Notes: generated by a model not told the origin, from the letters alone. A DNA stretch of 64,000 nt from Cupriavidus pinatubonensis (GCF_019602855.1 NZ_CP080766.1:2542001-2606000); one strand, 5' to 3'; counted from the first letter of the stretch, positions 35,044 to 44,243 are shown. Translations and numbers: made by a program.

Positions 35044-37521
35044 ATGGCACGAACTTCCCTTGACCGATACCGCGAAAAACGTGATTTCCGCGTCACGGCC
35101 GAACCGGGCCCGCGCACCCGTGCCCCCCGCGCCCCGGGGCCGCTGCGCTTTGTCGTGCAGAAACACTGGGCGCGACGCCTGCATTACGACTTCCGGCTCG
35201 AGCTCGATGGCGTGTTGCTCAGCTGGGCCGTTCCCAAGGGACCCAGCTTCGATCCGGCCGAGAAGCGCATCGCCATCCACGTGGAAGACCATCCCGTCGA
35301 TTACGCGGCGTTCGAAGGCACCATCCCGCCGAAGCAGTATGGGGCGGGGTCCGTCATTGTGTGGGACAACGGCACGTGGGAGCCGGTGGGCGACGCGCAG
35401 GCCGGCATGGCGAAAGGCAAGCTCGAATTCGCTTTGCACGGGCAGAAGCTCGCCGGCCGCTGGGAACTGGTGCGTATCTCGAAGCCGGGCGATGCCGATG
35501 ACCAGTGGATGTTGTTCAAGAAGCGGGACCGGTGGGCGCGGCCGCATGCGGAGTTCGACGTCATTACGGCGTTGCCGGACAGCGTCGTCGCGCATCCACT
35601 CGGGCAGGTCGAGGAACGCGAGAGCAGCAGTGCATCGCCGTCTGGTACCCCGGACTTGTCGGCCGCGGTACGGGCACCGCCGCCGCCGCGCCTGGCTCCG
35701 CAACTGGCGACACCGACCGCAAAACTGCCCAGTGGTAGCGGCTGGATCATCGAGACCAAGTTCGACGGATATCGGCTCCTGTCCCGGATCGTCGATGCCA
35801 GGGTGCACCTGATCACGCGCAACGGCCACGACTGGACGCGCAAGCTCGGCGGTCTCGCCAAGGAAGTCGAGAAGCTGGATATCTCGGAAGGATGGCTCGA
35901 CGGTGAGATCGTGGTGCTGCGCGACGGCCTGCCCGACTTCAATGCGCTGCAGAACGCCATCGACAGCCATCGCACCGAATCGATTGTCTACTTCCTTTTC
36001 GACATTCCGTACTGGGAAGGACGCGACCTGCGCCGCGTGCCATTGCGGGAACGTCGGGCGCATCTGGCGCGCCTAGTCGATGCCCGCTCCGAACGCGTGC
36101 GCTTCAGCGAAAGTTTCGAGGCGCCGGCGGATCAGGTCTTTCAGGCCGCGTCCCAGTTGGGGCTGGAGGGCGTGATGCTGAAACGGGCGGACTCCGCCTA
36201 CAGCTCTTCGCGCAATGCCGACTGGCTCAAGGCCAAATGCCGGCTGCGCCAGGAGTTCGTGATCTGTGGCTATGGAGACAGGGAAGGTGCGCCCGGCGAA
36301 GTCGGCCGCCTGATGCTCGGCGTCTATGAGGACGGGCAACTGCGCGATGCCGGCAACGTCGGCACGGGATGGGACAGCAAGACCGCCGCCGCGTTGCGGA
36401 CGCAGCTCGCAAAGCTGAAGACCGATACGGCGCCGTTTGCCGCTGCCTCGAAGGGCCGCAGCAGGTGGGGATCGAACAGGAACAGTACGCCGCATTGGGT
36501 CAAGCCGTCGCTGGTGGCGGAGGTCGAGTTCGCCGAGTGGACGCCGGCGGGCCAGGTACGCCAGGCATCGTTCAAGGCGCTGCGCAGCGAAACGCCGGCG
36601 CGGGATGTCCGCAGGGAAGCGGTGCAGGTCGAGCCGGGTTCCACGCGCGCCGCCGTGAAAGTGACGCACCCTGAGCGAGTCATTGATGCCACCACCGGCA
36701 TCACCAAGCTCGACCTCGTGCGCTACTATGAGAGCGTGGCAGACTGGCTGCTGCCGCATCTCATGGCGCGGCCCGTGGCGCTGCTGCGCGCGCCCGATGG
36801 CATCGGCGGCGAGCTCTTCTTTCAGAAGCACGCTGAAACCACGAAGCTGCCGGGGCTGACCGAGCAGCCTGCGTCCCTGTGGCCAGGGCATAGCCGCCTG
36901 CTGACGATCGACTCGGCCGAAGCGCTCGCCGGCGCCGCGCAACTGAATGTGGTCGAACTCCACACATGGAACTCCACGGCGGCCGATCTCGCCCACCCGG
37001 ATCGCGTCATCTTCGATCTGGACCCTGGGGAGGGCGTGTCCTGGCAGCATGTACAGGAGGCAGCGATCCTGGTGCACACGCTACTGGGGGAGCTGGGGCT
37101 TGCAGCGTGGCTCAAGACCAGCGGCGGAAAAGGGCTGCACGTCGTCGTGCCATTGGTGCCGGAACTCGACTATGACGCGGTAAAGTCCTTTTCCCGCGCC
37201 GCCGTGCTGCACCTGGCCAAGACCCTGCCTCAGCGCTTCGTGGCCAGGTCCGGCGCAGGCAATCGCAAGGGTAGGGTGTTTGTCGACTACTTGCGCAACG
37301 GCACCGGGCAGACCACCGCCGCAGCATTCTCGGCGCGTGCGCGACCCGGCATGGGTGTGTCGATGCCACTATCATGGGAGCAACTGCCGCAGCTCAAAAG
37401 CGCCGACCAGTGGACGGTCCGGAACGCCAGGGAATACCTGAGCTTCCGGACGAATGATCCATGGAGTGACTACTGGTCGACGACGCAAAGCCTTCAAGAT
37501 GCCATGGAGGCACTCGGCTGA
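35044..37521 (+). CDS. ligD: LigD, multifunctional NHEJ ATP-dependent DNA ligase
   Basis: An 825-residue repair enzyme with the order phosphoesterase, ligase, polymerase. Residues 1-185 hold HWARRLHYDFRLELDG and AGSVIVWDNGTWEP (3'-phosphoesterase). The ligase (about 225-510) has the AMP-accepting Lys239 in ETKFDGYR, LDGEIVVL and LEGVMLKR. The polymerase/primase (about 545-825) has the catalytic aspartates in VIFDLDPGEGVSW and a third in VFVDYLRN. It joins double-strand breaks with Ku. The start at 35044 matches the family N-terminus (SLDRYREKRDF), but has no ribosome site; an in-frame ATG at 34933 has GGAG upstream and adds 37 residues, so the start is uncertain. ku follows 40 bases downstream. 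Confidence 0.93.
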   Translation: MARTSLDRYREKRDFRVTAEPGPRTRAPRAPGPLRFVVQKHWARRLHYDFRLELDGVLLSWAVPKGPSFDPAEKRIAIHVEDHPVDYAAFEGTIPPKQYGAGSVIVWDNGTWEPVGDAQAGMAKGKLEFALHGQKLAGRWELVRISKPGDADDQWMLFKKRDRWARPHAEFDVITALPDSVVAHPLGQVEERESSSASPSGTPDLSAAVRAPPPPRLAPQLATPTAKLPSGSGWIIETKFDGYRLLSRIVDARVHLITRNGHDWTRKLGGLAKEVEKLDISEGWLDGEIVVLRDGLPDFNALQNAIDSHRTESIVYFLFDIPYWEGRDLRRVPLRERRAHLARLVDARSERVRFSESFEAPADQVFQAASQLGLEGVMLKRADSAYSSSRNADWLKAKCRLRQEFVICGYGDREGAPGEVGRLMLGVYEDGQLRDAGNVGTGWDSKTAAALRTQLAKLKTDTAPFAAASKGRSRWGSNRNSTPHWVKPSLVAEVEFAEWTPAGQVRQASFKALRSETPARDVRREAVQVEPGSTRAAVKVTHPERVIDATTGITKLDLVRYYESVADWLLPHLMARPVALLRAPDGIGGELFFQKHAETTKLPGLTEQPASLWPGHSRLLTIDSAEALAGAAQLNVVELHTWNSTAADLAHPDRVIFDLDPGEGVSWQHVQEAAILVHTLLGELGLAAWLKTSGGKGLHVVVPLVPELDYDAVKSFSRAAVLHLAKTLPQRFVARSGAGNRKGRVFVDYLRNGTGQTTAAAFSARARPGMGVSMPLSWEQLPQLKSADQWTVRNAREYLSFRTNDPWSDYWSTTQSLQDAMEALG

Positions 37522-37561
37522 CGGTGTTCGTGATTGTCCTTCGTGACGTGGAGATTGCATT

Positions 37562-38467
37562 ATGGCTGCGCGATCACTTGCTTCGCTTTCCCTCTCTTTC
37601 GGCCTGGTCTCGATTCCGGTGAAGCTTTACACTGCGACGGATTCCGGAAGCACGGTGCGCTTCAACCTGCTCAGCAAGGACGGCTCGCGGCTGAAGCAGC
37701 AATACGTCTCGGAGCAAACGCGGGAAGTGGTGCCACGCGAAGAGATGGTGAAGGGCTACGAATTCGAGAAGGACCAGTTCGTGATCTTCAGTCCCGACGA
37801 GCTCAAGGCGCTCGAAGAGGGCGCGAGCCATATGGTCGAAATCGTCTCGTTCGTGCCGGAGAAGGGTGTCGATCCCATCTACTACGACAAGACCTACTAC
37901 ATTGCCCCGGACAAGCGCGGTGGCAAGCCATACAGCCTGCTGCGTGCCGCCATGGCAAAGACGGGCCGGTGCGCGATTGCCAAATGGGCGTCCAAGGGCA
38001 AGTCGCATATGGTTCAGATCCGGCCCATCGAGGGCGGGCTCGTGTTCCAGCAGCTGCTTTTCGCGGACGAAGTCCGGTCCATTGACGAACTGCATGTCGA
38101 GGACGTCGCCGTGTCTGATGCCGAAATGAAGCTCGCCGTCCAACTGATCGAGCAGGCGTCGGAGGATCACTACGATGCCAGCCAGTATCGCGACGAAGAG
38201 AAGGAGCGCGTCCTGGCGGCGATTGATGCGAAGATCGCCGGCAAGGAAATCATCTCTCAGGAACCGGTGGAGATTTCACCGTCCGGCCAGGTGATCGATC
38301 TTGTGGAAGCGCTGAAGAAGAGCCTATCCACTGGCAAGCGGTCGGCCGCAGCGAGCAAGACAGCCACGGCCAAGGCGCCTGCCGCGGAGTCACCCGCGCC
38401 GCGCAAGAGCGCCAAGCGAACCACTGCCACTGTGGCAGCCATTCCGAAGCGCGCGAAGAAGGCCTGA
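37562..38467 (+). CDS. ku: Ku, non-homologous end-joining DNA-end-binding protein
   Basis: A 301-residue homodimeric Ku protein that encircles broken DNA ends and recruits LigD. The family text is complete: SLSFGLVSIPVKLYTATDSG at the N-terminus, VVPREEMVKGYEFEKDQFVIFSPDEL, YYIAPDKRGGKPYSLLRAAM and EDHYDASQYRDEEKERVLAAIDAK. The C-terminal 60 residues are a basic, Ala/Lys/Pro-rich tail that may bind DNA, as in other bacterial Ku proteins with extended tails. GGAG precedes the ATG at 37562 by six bases. It is the second gene of the operon; a MerR-TPR gene follows two bases later. Confidence 0.95.
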   Translation: MAARSLASLSLSFGLVSIPVKLYTATDSGSTVRFNLLSKDGSRLKQQYVSEQTREVVPREEMVKGYEFEKDQFVIFSPDELKALEEGASHMVEIVSFVPEKGVDPIYYDKTYYIAPDKRGGKPYSLLRAAMAKTGRCAIAKWASKGKSHMVQIRPIEGGLVFQQLLFADEVRSIDELHVEDVAVSDAEMKLAVQLIEQASEDHYDASQYRDEEKERVLAAIDAKIAGKEIISQEPVEISPSGQVIDLVEALKKSLSTGKRSAAASKTATAKAPAAESPAPRKSAKRTTATVAAIPKRAKKA

Positions 38468-38469
38468 GC

Positions 38470-39285
38470 ATGCAGGCGTTCAGCTTGCGCGACGTCCAGA
38501 CGCTGGCTGGCATTTCGCGTTCCATGGTCCAGGCGATGGTGGCAGCGGGCATCGTCACGCCGGCCCGTGGGCCGGGGAGCCAGTATCGCTTTTCCTTCCA
38601 GGACCTGCTGTTGTTTCGCACGGCGCAATCGCTGCGTGCCGCCAATGTCCCGCCGCGGCGTGTCGTTCGATCGCTCAAGAGGCTGGATGCGCTTGCCACG
38701 GGCAGGCCTTTGACCGGCATCCGTATCACGGCGCTGGGCGGATCCGTGGCCGTGAAGGACGCGCACGGTCCATGGCAAGCGGAGACCGGACAGCGGATCA
38801 TGGACTTCGATACGCCTGACCGCTCCGCGCCCGTGCTTCCATTGAGTCCGCTACCGGCTACTGCCGTCGGCCTGAGCGGCCATGAGTTGTTCGAGATTGC
38901 GCAGGAGTTCGAACGAGAAGATCCCGAAGAGGCCGAGCTAGCCTACCGCAGGGCCATTGCCGCTGATCCTGGCCTGCTGGACGCCTATGTGAACCTGGGG
39001 TGCCTGTTGTGTGACCGGGCGCGCTACGCGGATGCCGTCGATCTGTATCGCGCTGCGCTGGAACAAGGCCTCGACGGGCCCTTGATTCGATTCAATCTTG
39101 CCGTTGCGCTGGAAGACAGCGGATACGCTGAAGCGGCACTTGCCGAATACCACGCCTGTATCGCACTGGCGCCTGATCTGGCCGACGCGCACTACAACGC
39201 CGCGCGGCTGCATGAAGCCATGGGCGACCATCAGCGCGCGATCCGGCATTTTCACCAGTACAGGCGGCTTGAACCGGTCCGGTGA
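38470..39285 (+). CDS. MerR-type helix-turn-helix / TPR protein in the ligD-ku operon
   Basis: A 271-residue protein with a MerR-like winged-helix N-terminus (residues 1-75: FSLRDVQTLAGISRSMVQAMV, YRFSFQDLLLFRTAQSLR, VPPRRVVRSLKRL), a 55-residue linker, and about three to four TPR repeats (from about 140: ELFEIAQEFEREDPEEAELAYRRAIAADP, LDAYVNLGCLLCDRARYADAVDLYRAAL, ADAHYNAARLHEAMGDHQRAIRHF). No ligand-binding or dimerisation coiled coil of normal MerR type is visible. It starts two bases after the ku stop, with its ribosome site inside the 3' end of ku, so it is co-expressed with ligD and ku. A role in regulating or assisting end joining is inferred from position only. Confidence 0.85.
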   Translation: MQAFSLRDVQTLAGISRSMVQAMVAAGIVTPARGPGSQYRFSFQDLLLFRTAQSLRAANVPPRRVVRSLKRLDALATGRPLTGIRITALGGSVAVKDAHGPWQAETGQRIMDFDTPDRSAPVLPLSPLPATAVGLSGHELFEIAQEFEREDPEEAELAYRRAIAADPGLLDAYVNLGCLLCDRARYADAVDLYRAALEQGLDGPLIRFNLAVALEDSGYAEAALAEYHACIALAPDLADAHYNAARLHEAMGDHQRAIRHFHQYRRLEPVR

Positions 39286-39399
39286 TCGGTGGCGACGTCC
39301 GTCTCCTGCGAACCTGGGCCCGGACATTCCCATCCGTTATGGCGTAATGCCTCTGAGCGTCTTGTAAGGGGCGATTCCTGCTTTTCATACTCCTTCCTG

Positions 39400-39715
39400 C
39401 GGCCGCCGTCGTGGCGCGCGGCGCGGCATCAGGGCGCGAGGAAAACTTCACCACGCTCACCCCCTTTGCCGGATTGATGTAGATTTTCTGCCCGAATCGC
39501 CCGCCGGCCTCGACGGACCCGTCGCCGTCGTTGACCTGGTACCAGTAGTCGCCGTAAGCGTAGCCGGGCTTGCCCGCCGCGAGCCGGCCTCTGGAGAAGC
39601 CCGCCTGATTGGCGGCCTGCCGCAAGGCAAGGCGGACTGCTTCAGTGGAAATCCCCGCGCTGGCAGGCACACCCGTATCGCCTGGCCGGACGCTGGAATC
39701 GTCAACGGCGCTCAT
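39400..39715 (-). pseudogene. C-terminal fragment of a beta-lactamase-like serine hydrolase (6-aminohexanoate-oligomer-hydrolase type)
   Basis: A short open stretch reads YAYGDYWYQVNDGDGSVEAGG, then RFGQKIYINPAKGVSVVKFSS, which is the C-terminal strand text of family S12 / class C beta-lactamase-like hydrolases. There is no upstream S-x-x-K active-site Ser-Lys or Y-x-N motif, and the frame runs on without homology afterwards. It is a leftover of a deleted gene; the 518-bp gap (39286-39803) between the MerR-TPR and CaiB genes holds nothing else. Confidence 0.6.
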
Positions 39716-39803
39716 TGCGGCAATCCGGGCGATCTACGCGGCCATACCGCGCTGAGGCGGTCCGGACGACCGCCTCGGCCCTGCCACGTTGCGAAAGGCG
39801 CGT

Positions 39804-40913
39804 TCAGCGATGCGTCCGCACCCCGAAGCCAAGCCCCGGAGAGATCACCGAAGCGTCTTCGTCCTTCAGCATGACGGTCGATACGCGTCCATGCCGCTGC
39901 GCTTCCGTGGCGAACTCGCCGAGCTTGCGCACTTTGGCGGCTGGCACGCCGCGCGGGCCGAGATGGTGTTCGAGGTCTTCCGCCCCAAGCGTCCTGACGC
40001 GGTCGGCGATCACGGCCTTGAGCCGCGCGGGATCGACGGAGCGTACGAACGATACCGGCGTGTCCGGGTCCAGTGGCTCGGCAAAGTAAGCCGGATCGGA
40101 CGCGAGGTGCGACAGGTCGAGCACTTCCAATAGCCGCATCAACTGGCGCGGCGTATTGGCGCCGAGCGCGATCCAGCCATCCTCGGTGGCAAAGAAGTCG
40201 GCAGTCGGGCTGCCGGAATAGCCCTGGTTGCCGACGCGCGGCGGCGTCGTGCCGCTGGTCAACGCCTCGCACGCGAACGAGTACATCAGCTGCAGCGCGG
40301 CACCTGTCATGGACACATCGAGCTGCACGGCGCAGCCAAGCCGGTCCCGCTCGCGCAGCCCGGCCAGGATCGCCAGCGCGGCCTGCATGCCCGTCGCGGC
40401 ATCGACGACCGGAAAGCCGGTCTTGATCGGCGGGTCGTCTTCGGTGCCTGCCATGAAGGCCATGCCAGTGGCGGCCTGGATCACGTGGTCGTACGCCGGC
40501 CGGCCGGTGACGTCGCCGCTGTGCTGGCCATAGCCCGAGATCGTGCAGTACACGACTTTCGGGTTGACCGCGCGGATCGCCTCGAAGCCAAGCCCGAAGC
40601 GCTCGAGCACGCCGGGGCGCAGGTTGTCGACGACGACGTCGCAGGTTGCCGCCATCTCCAGCGCGCGGGCCAGGTCTGCCGCGTTGCCAAGGTCTACCGC
40701 ATGGCTTTGCTTGCCGGCGTTCAGCGCGACGAAGCCCTGCCGGCCTTTCTCGGTGCGACGCATCACGTCGCCACCGTTTGCGTTTTCCATCTTCAATACC
40801 GTGGCGCCGAGTTGCGCGAGGTAGAACGTGGCCAGCGGCCCTGCGATGACGTGCGAGAAGTCGAGCACGCGGATCCCGCTCAGCGGGGCGAAGGAGAGTT
40901 CTGACGAATTCAT
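39804..40913 (-). CDS. CaiB/BaiF-family (class III) CoA-transferase
   Basis: A 369-residue enzyme that moves CoA between carboxylic acids. The class III pattern is clear: LSGIRVLDFSHVIAGPLATFYLAQLGA, with the catalytic Asp about 165 residues in at RPAYDHVIQAATGMA, and TGFPVVDAATGMQAALAIL. The donor/acceptor pair cannot be deduced. The ATG at 40913 starts where family homology begins. A Bug-type receptor gene lies eight bases upstream in the same orientation, so the two are one transcript: capture of a carboxylate, then its activation. A divergent LysR gene follows beyond that. The length is at the short end of the family but all motifs are present. Confidence 0.88.
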   Translation of the reverse strand: MNSSELSFAPLSGIRVLDFSHVIAGPLATFYLAQLGATVLKMENANGGDVMRRTEKGRQGFVALNAGKQSHAVDLGNAADLARALEMAATCDVVVDNLRPGVLERFGLGFEAIRAVNPKVVYCTISGYGQHSGDVTGRPAYDHVIQAATGMAFMAGTEDDPPIKTGFPVVDAATGMQAALAILAGLRERDRLGCAVQLDVSMTGAALQLMYSFACEALTSGTTPPRVGNQGYSGSPTADFFATEDGWIALGANTPRQLMRLLEVLDLSHLASDPAYFAEPLDPDTPVSFVRSVDPARLKAVIADRVRTLGAEDLEHHLGPRGVPAAKVRKLGEFATEAQRHGRVSTVMLKDEDASVISPGLGFGVRTHR

Positions 40914-40920
40914 GTCGGCC

Positions 40921-41922
40921 TCACTGCAACGCAATATGACTCTGTTTGACGATGCGACGATATTTGTCCGTCTCGTCGGTGATGAAGCGGTCGAACGCTT
41001 CGGGGCTTGGCGTGGGGTCGATGATCGTGCCGGCCTTCTGGTAGAAGTCGCGCACGCCGGGGTCGTTGAGCGCCTTCAGGAATGCCGCATGCAGCCGCGC
41101 GACGACCGGCTTCGGCACGCCCGCGGGTGCCCAGATGCCAATCCATGCGTCGAGCGCGAGATCCTGTCGGCCAAGCGCCTCGTTCAGCGTCGGCACCTGC
41201 GGCAAGCCCGCGAGCCGGTGCGCGGACGTTACCGCCAGCGCCCGCACCGCGTGGTTCTGCAACTGCGGAATGGCGGTCGACGCCACCGGAAAGCCGACTG
41301 TCGCGTCGCCCCGGATCAATGACGGCACGATTTCGACGGAACCCTTGTATGGCACATGGACCAGATCGACGCCTGCCGCATTGGCAAATGCCGCACCCGC
41401 CAGATGTGCCGCGCTGCCGATGCCGCCCGACGCGTAGTTCAGCGAGCCGGGCGACTTGCGCGCGGCCTGAACGACATCAGCCACCGTGCGATAAGGCGCG
41501 TCGTTCTTCACGAGCATCACCTGCGGGCTGAACCCCGACCGGATGATGTGGGTGAAGCTCGTGACCGGATCGAACTTGACGGATGGCTGAAGCAGCTTTT
41601 GCGTGATGTGCGTGGAAGCCCCGAGGATCAGCGTGTAGCCGTCGGCCGGCTGCTGCGCGACCACCTCCGCCGCCAGAATGCCGCCGGCACCGACCTTGTT
41701 CTCGACCACCAGGGGCTGCCCGAGTTCGCGCGCTGCAACCTCCGCCAGCTTGCGCGCCTGGATATCGGGTCCGCCGCCGGCTGCGTAGGGAACGATCAGC
41801 CGGATCGGCCGGGTAGGAAAAGGGCTGTCGGTGGCCTGAGCGGCCGTGGCGGCCGTCCAGGAGGCGCCGGCAACGGCCGCCGCCAGGCCCAGCCTGGCCA
41901 GAAGTCTTCCTGTCGTGCGCAC
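40921..41922 (-). CDS. Bug/TctC-family tripartite tricarboxylate-type periplasmic receptor
   Basis: A 333-residue periplasmic solute-binding protein. Signal peptide: RLLARLGLAAAVAGASWTAATAAQA, cleavage near residue 31. Bug signature text is present: PIRLIVPYAAGGGPDIQARKL, ENKVGAGGILAAEVVAQQPADGYT and FVNAAGVDLVHVPYKG (here FANAAGVDLVHVPYKG). Ligands of this family are carboxylates and amino acids. No TctA/TctB membrane genes are present, as is common in these genomes. The start is a GTG at 41922, supported by AAGGAG nine bases upstream. It is first in an operon with the CoA-transferase. Confidence 0.9.
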   Translation of the reverse strand: MRTTGRLLARLGLAAAVAGASWTAATAAQATDSPFPTRPIRLIVPYAAGGGPDIQARKLAEVAARELGQPLVVENKVGAGGILAAEVVAQQPADGYTLILGASTHITQKLLQPSVKFDPVTSFTHIIRSGFSPQVMLVKNDAPYRTVADVVQAARKSPGSLNYASGGIGSAAHLAGAAFANAAGVDLVHVPYKGSVEIVPSLIRGDATVGFPVASTAIPQLQNHAVRALAVTSAHRLAGLPQVPTLNEALGRQDLALDAWIGIWAPAGVPKPVVARLHAAFLKALNDPGVRDFYQKAGTIIDPTPSPEAFDRFITDETDKYRRIVKQSHIALQ

Positions 41923-42023
41923 CGTGTTGTCTCCTTGTCATGGTCTGGAAGATGGTGTCGATTGTGGGAGTGCTGGCATTTCCTGTAAATTATTAGTTGT
42001 TAATCAGGTCATCACAATTTGTT

Positions 42024-42992
42024 ATGAGTGCCAATACGCCGGCGATGCGCCAGGCACGGCTTGCCGGTCGCCTCGACCGCCTTCGCATCCGCCACTTGCG
42101 TTTTCTGGGGCTGATCGAATCCCATGGCTCGCTGTCGGGCGCGGCCGCAGAGCTTGGGCTGAGCCAGCCTGCCGCCACCAAGATGCTCCAGGAGATCGAA
42201 GCGGTCTTCGGCGCCGAACTGGTCGCGCGCACGACACGCGGCGCGGCGCTGACGCCGGCGGGGCAACTGGCGCTCGGGCGCTTGCGGATCGCCCTCAATG
42301 CGATGTCTGCCGCGATGGAGGCCATCGATGCCGCGCCGCCGGTACCCGTGGTGCGTCTCGGCATCCTGCCGCTGGCCGGCGTCGTCGCTTTGCCCATGCT
42401 GCTTGCGAAGATGACCTCGCGGCCCGACTGCCCACACCTTGTGGTGCACGAATCCACGGTTGCCGGCCTGCTCGGCATGCTCGACCGCGGCGAACTCGAC
42501 TGTGTGATCGGCCGTGTCGGCAGCAGCCTCGAAGCCAGCGCAACGCGCGAGATGCGCGTGACGCCGCTCTGGGAAGAGCGGCTGGCCATTGCCTGCGCGC
42601 TGGCCCATCCGGTCGCAAAGAAGCGGTCGCTGGGGCTTTCCGACCTGTGCGAATACGACTGGGTGATCACGCCGCGCGGCGCCCATACGCGTACGCTGTT
42701 TGAAGCACCGTTCCTCAACGCTGGCATCGTGCCACCTCAGCCCACGGTCGAGTCCTTTTCGTTCCACACCAATCTCTGCATCGTCGCGCGAAGCGGCATG
42801 CTGACGATCGCGCCGGAAAGCGCCGTGCGGCACTACGCGCAGCTGGGCATGGTGCGGCAGGTTCGGGACGGCGCCTGGTTCGCGGCCGGACGGACGGTGT
42901 TCATTACGCGCGATGAGGCGGCGGGGGCGCCTGGGGTGGCGGCGGTCAGTGAGGGGTTGGCCGAGTTGATGGAGGAGGCCGATTGGGATTGA
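42024..42992 (+). CDS. LysR-family transcriptional regulator
   Basis: A 322-residue regulator. The winged helix-turn-helix spans about 25-85 (LRFLGLIESHGSLSGAAAELGLSQPAATKMLQEIEAVFGAELVARTTRG). The effector-binding domain follows, with the usual ARHPVAKKRSL-type text (AHPVAKKRSLGLSDL) and LCIVARSGMLTIAPESAV. It is divergent from the Bug receptor-CoA-transferase operon, 101 bases away, which is the usual arrangement for control by the imported ligand. The ATG at 42024 fits the family start; the ribosome site is weak. A strong terminator hairpin follows its stop. Confidence 0.9.
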   Translation: MSANTPAMRQARLAGRLDRLRIRHLRFLGLIESHGSLSGAAAELGLSQPAATKMLQEIEAVFGAELVARTTRGAALTPAGQLALGRLRIALNAMSAAMEAIDAAPPVPVVRLGILPLAGVVALPMLLAKMTSRPDCPHLVVHESTVAGLLGMLDRGELDCVIGRVGSSLEASATREMRVTPLWEERLAIACALAHPVAKKRSLGLSDLCEYDWVITPRGAHTRTLFEAPFLNAGIVPPQPTVESFSFHTNLCIVARSGMLTIAPESAVRHYAQLGMVRQVRDGAWFAAGRTVFITRDEAAGAPGVAAVSEGLAELMEEADWD

Positions 42993-43014
42993 GGTGGGCG
43001 AGCGTGGCATGGGC

Positions 43015-43045
43015 GCTGCTGCGCCGGCGTAGCCGGCGCAACAGC
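43015..43045 (+). terminator. Terminator hairpin after LysR gene
   Basis: A stem of 13 bp with one mismatch (GCTG-c-TGCGCCGGC / GCCGGCGCA-a-CAGC) and a three-base GTA loop lies 23 bases past the LysR stop, followed by CTTTG. It separates the convergent cupin gene from the regulator; it may act in both directions. Confidence 0.6.
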
Positions 43046-43091
43046 CTTTGTGTCCCGCGAATCCCGATATACCGCTGCGCCTGGCGATACT

Positions 43092-43559
43092 TCACGGAAC
43101 CAGGTGTGTATCCCCAGCCGCCTGCGGCGGCAACTTGATGGCCAGTGCCTTGAAATCCCCGCTCGTTGCAATCGACCCCGCATGCGCGACGCCTTTGGGG
43201 ATGACAATCAGATCGCCGGGCCCGACTTCGCGCTGCTCGTTGCCCAGCCAGAACGTGCCCTTTCCTGCAATGACATATTGGATCTCGTCAGCGCTCGTAT
43301 GGTAGTGCTTCGGGACATTGCCCGCTTGCACGCCAACGGTTCCTTGTGGCGTCGTCACCAGCGTTTTCGAACGTAGCGTGCCCATATTGGGCACCTGCGG
43401 TCCGATGTCTTCCTGGCTCATGGCAACCAGGTTGATAATCTGCGGCGCCAACGTGGCGGGCGGCGTTTGCGCGTGGGCTAGCGGCAATCCCGCATTGGCG
43501 GCAAGGTAGCCGCAGGCAAAAGCGACCGGGACAGCGAGAAAAGCGGCAAAGCGACGCAT
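43092..43559 (-). CDS. Exported cupin-domain protein
   Basis: A 155-residue protein with a signal peptide (MRRFAAFLAVPVAFACGYLAA, cleavage near AHA-QT at residues 29-30). The cupin fold shows a metal-type motif: PKHYHTSADEIQYVIAGKGTF (two His, Glu), then GPGDLIVIPKGVAHAG (His), so it could bind a metal ion. Members of this periplasmic cupin group are found in Burkholderiales near aromatic or oxidative genes; no reaction is known. GGGAG precedes the ATG at 43559 by seven bases. It is a single-gene unit. Confidence 0.85.
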   Translation of the reverse strand: MRRFAAFLAVPVAFACGYLAANAGLPLAHAQTPPATLAPQIINLVAMSQEDIGPQVPNMGTLRSKTLVTTPQGTVGVQAGNVPKHYHTSADEIQYVIAGKGTFWLGNEQREVGPGDLIVIPKGVAHAGSIATSGDFKALAIKLPPQAAGDTHLVP

Positions 43560-43772
43560 GTTTGTCTCCCTTCGGTTGGCCAGCGAACGTCGGATCGCCA
43601 CGACCAGCGATCGTGCGACAGGAACGGATTGTCTCACTACGATCGCGGGCCAGAATTGAGGGGAAACCCGGGACAAGCCAAGGCACTCACGACAACCACT
43701 CACGCCGACTGATGGCTGGAAATGATGATGTCCGCCGTTTGCGTAAACGCGGCAGCCAGTTCGAGGTCGAGG

Positions 43773-44243
43773 CTAGTCGGCTCCCGCGCAGATTGCACCG
43801 GCTGTGCCATTCATGCCCGTTCCGGAAAGCGCCACGGCGATCAAGCGCGAATGCGCGTGCCGCGCGAGGCTTTCAAAGAACGCGTCGATGGAATCGATGC
43901 CTGGGCGTCTGCTGCCACCTTCCGCCGGCCGGTGCTGAATTGACCGTCTTCAAACGTAATTAATGGGGTCGGGGGCCGGGACGTAGATATGGTTTGGCTC
44001 GGGATGCATGCCTTCCAAGGCGGCCAGTACCGGAAGGCGCGTCCACATTCCAAGCAGTTCGGGCAAACGGCTTGGGTGATCGGGCGGCAAGTGCTGAAGC
44101 ACAACCATGGCATAGGGGACATCGGCAGCGATCGACTCCAGTAGTCGATGCAAGGCACCGATGCCACCCGCCGACGCGCCGACCGCAGCACCTGACGGGT
44201 GTTCGCGGTACACGCAGCATGCGGCGTCATTCTCCGACCTCAC
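43773..44243 (-). pseudogene. Frameshifted CheB methylesterase domain fragment
   Basis: Three frames read successive parts of a CheB C-terminal methylesterase domain. The first (44243-43950) gives VGASAGGIGALHRLLESI with the catalytic Ser, MVVLQHLPPDHPSRLPELL with the catalytic His region, and HPEPNHIYVPAP. The second gives FEDGQFSTGRRKVAADAQA. The third (about 43870-43776) gives SIDAFFESLARHAHSRLIAVAL, then SGTGMNGTAGAICAGAD and a TAG at 43773. No response-regulator domain or chemotaxis gene lies beside it. At least two frameshifts make it non-functional. Confidence 0.75.
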
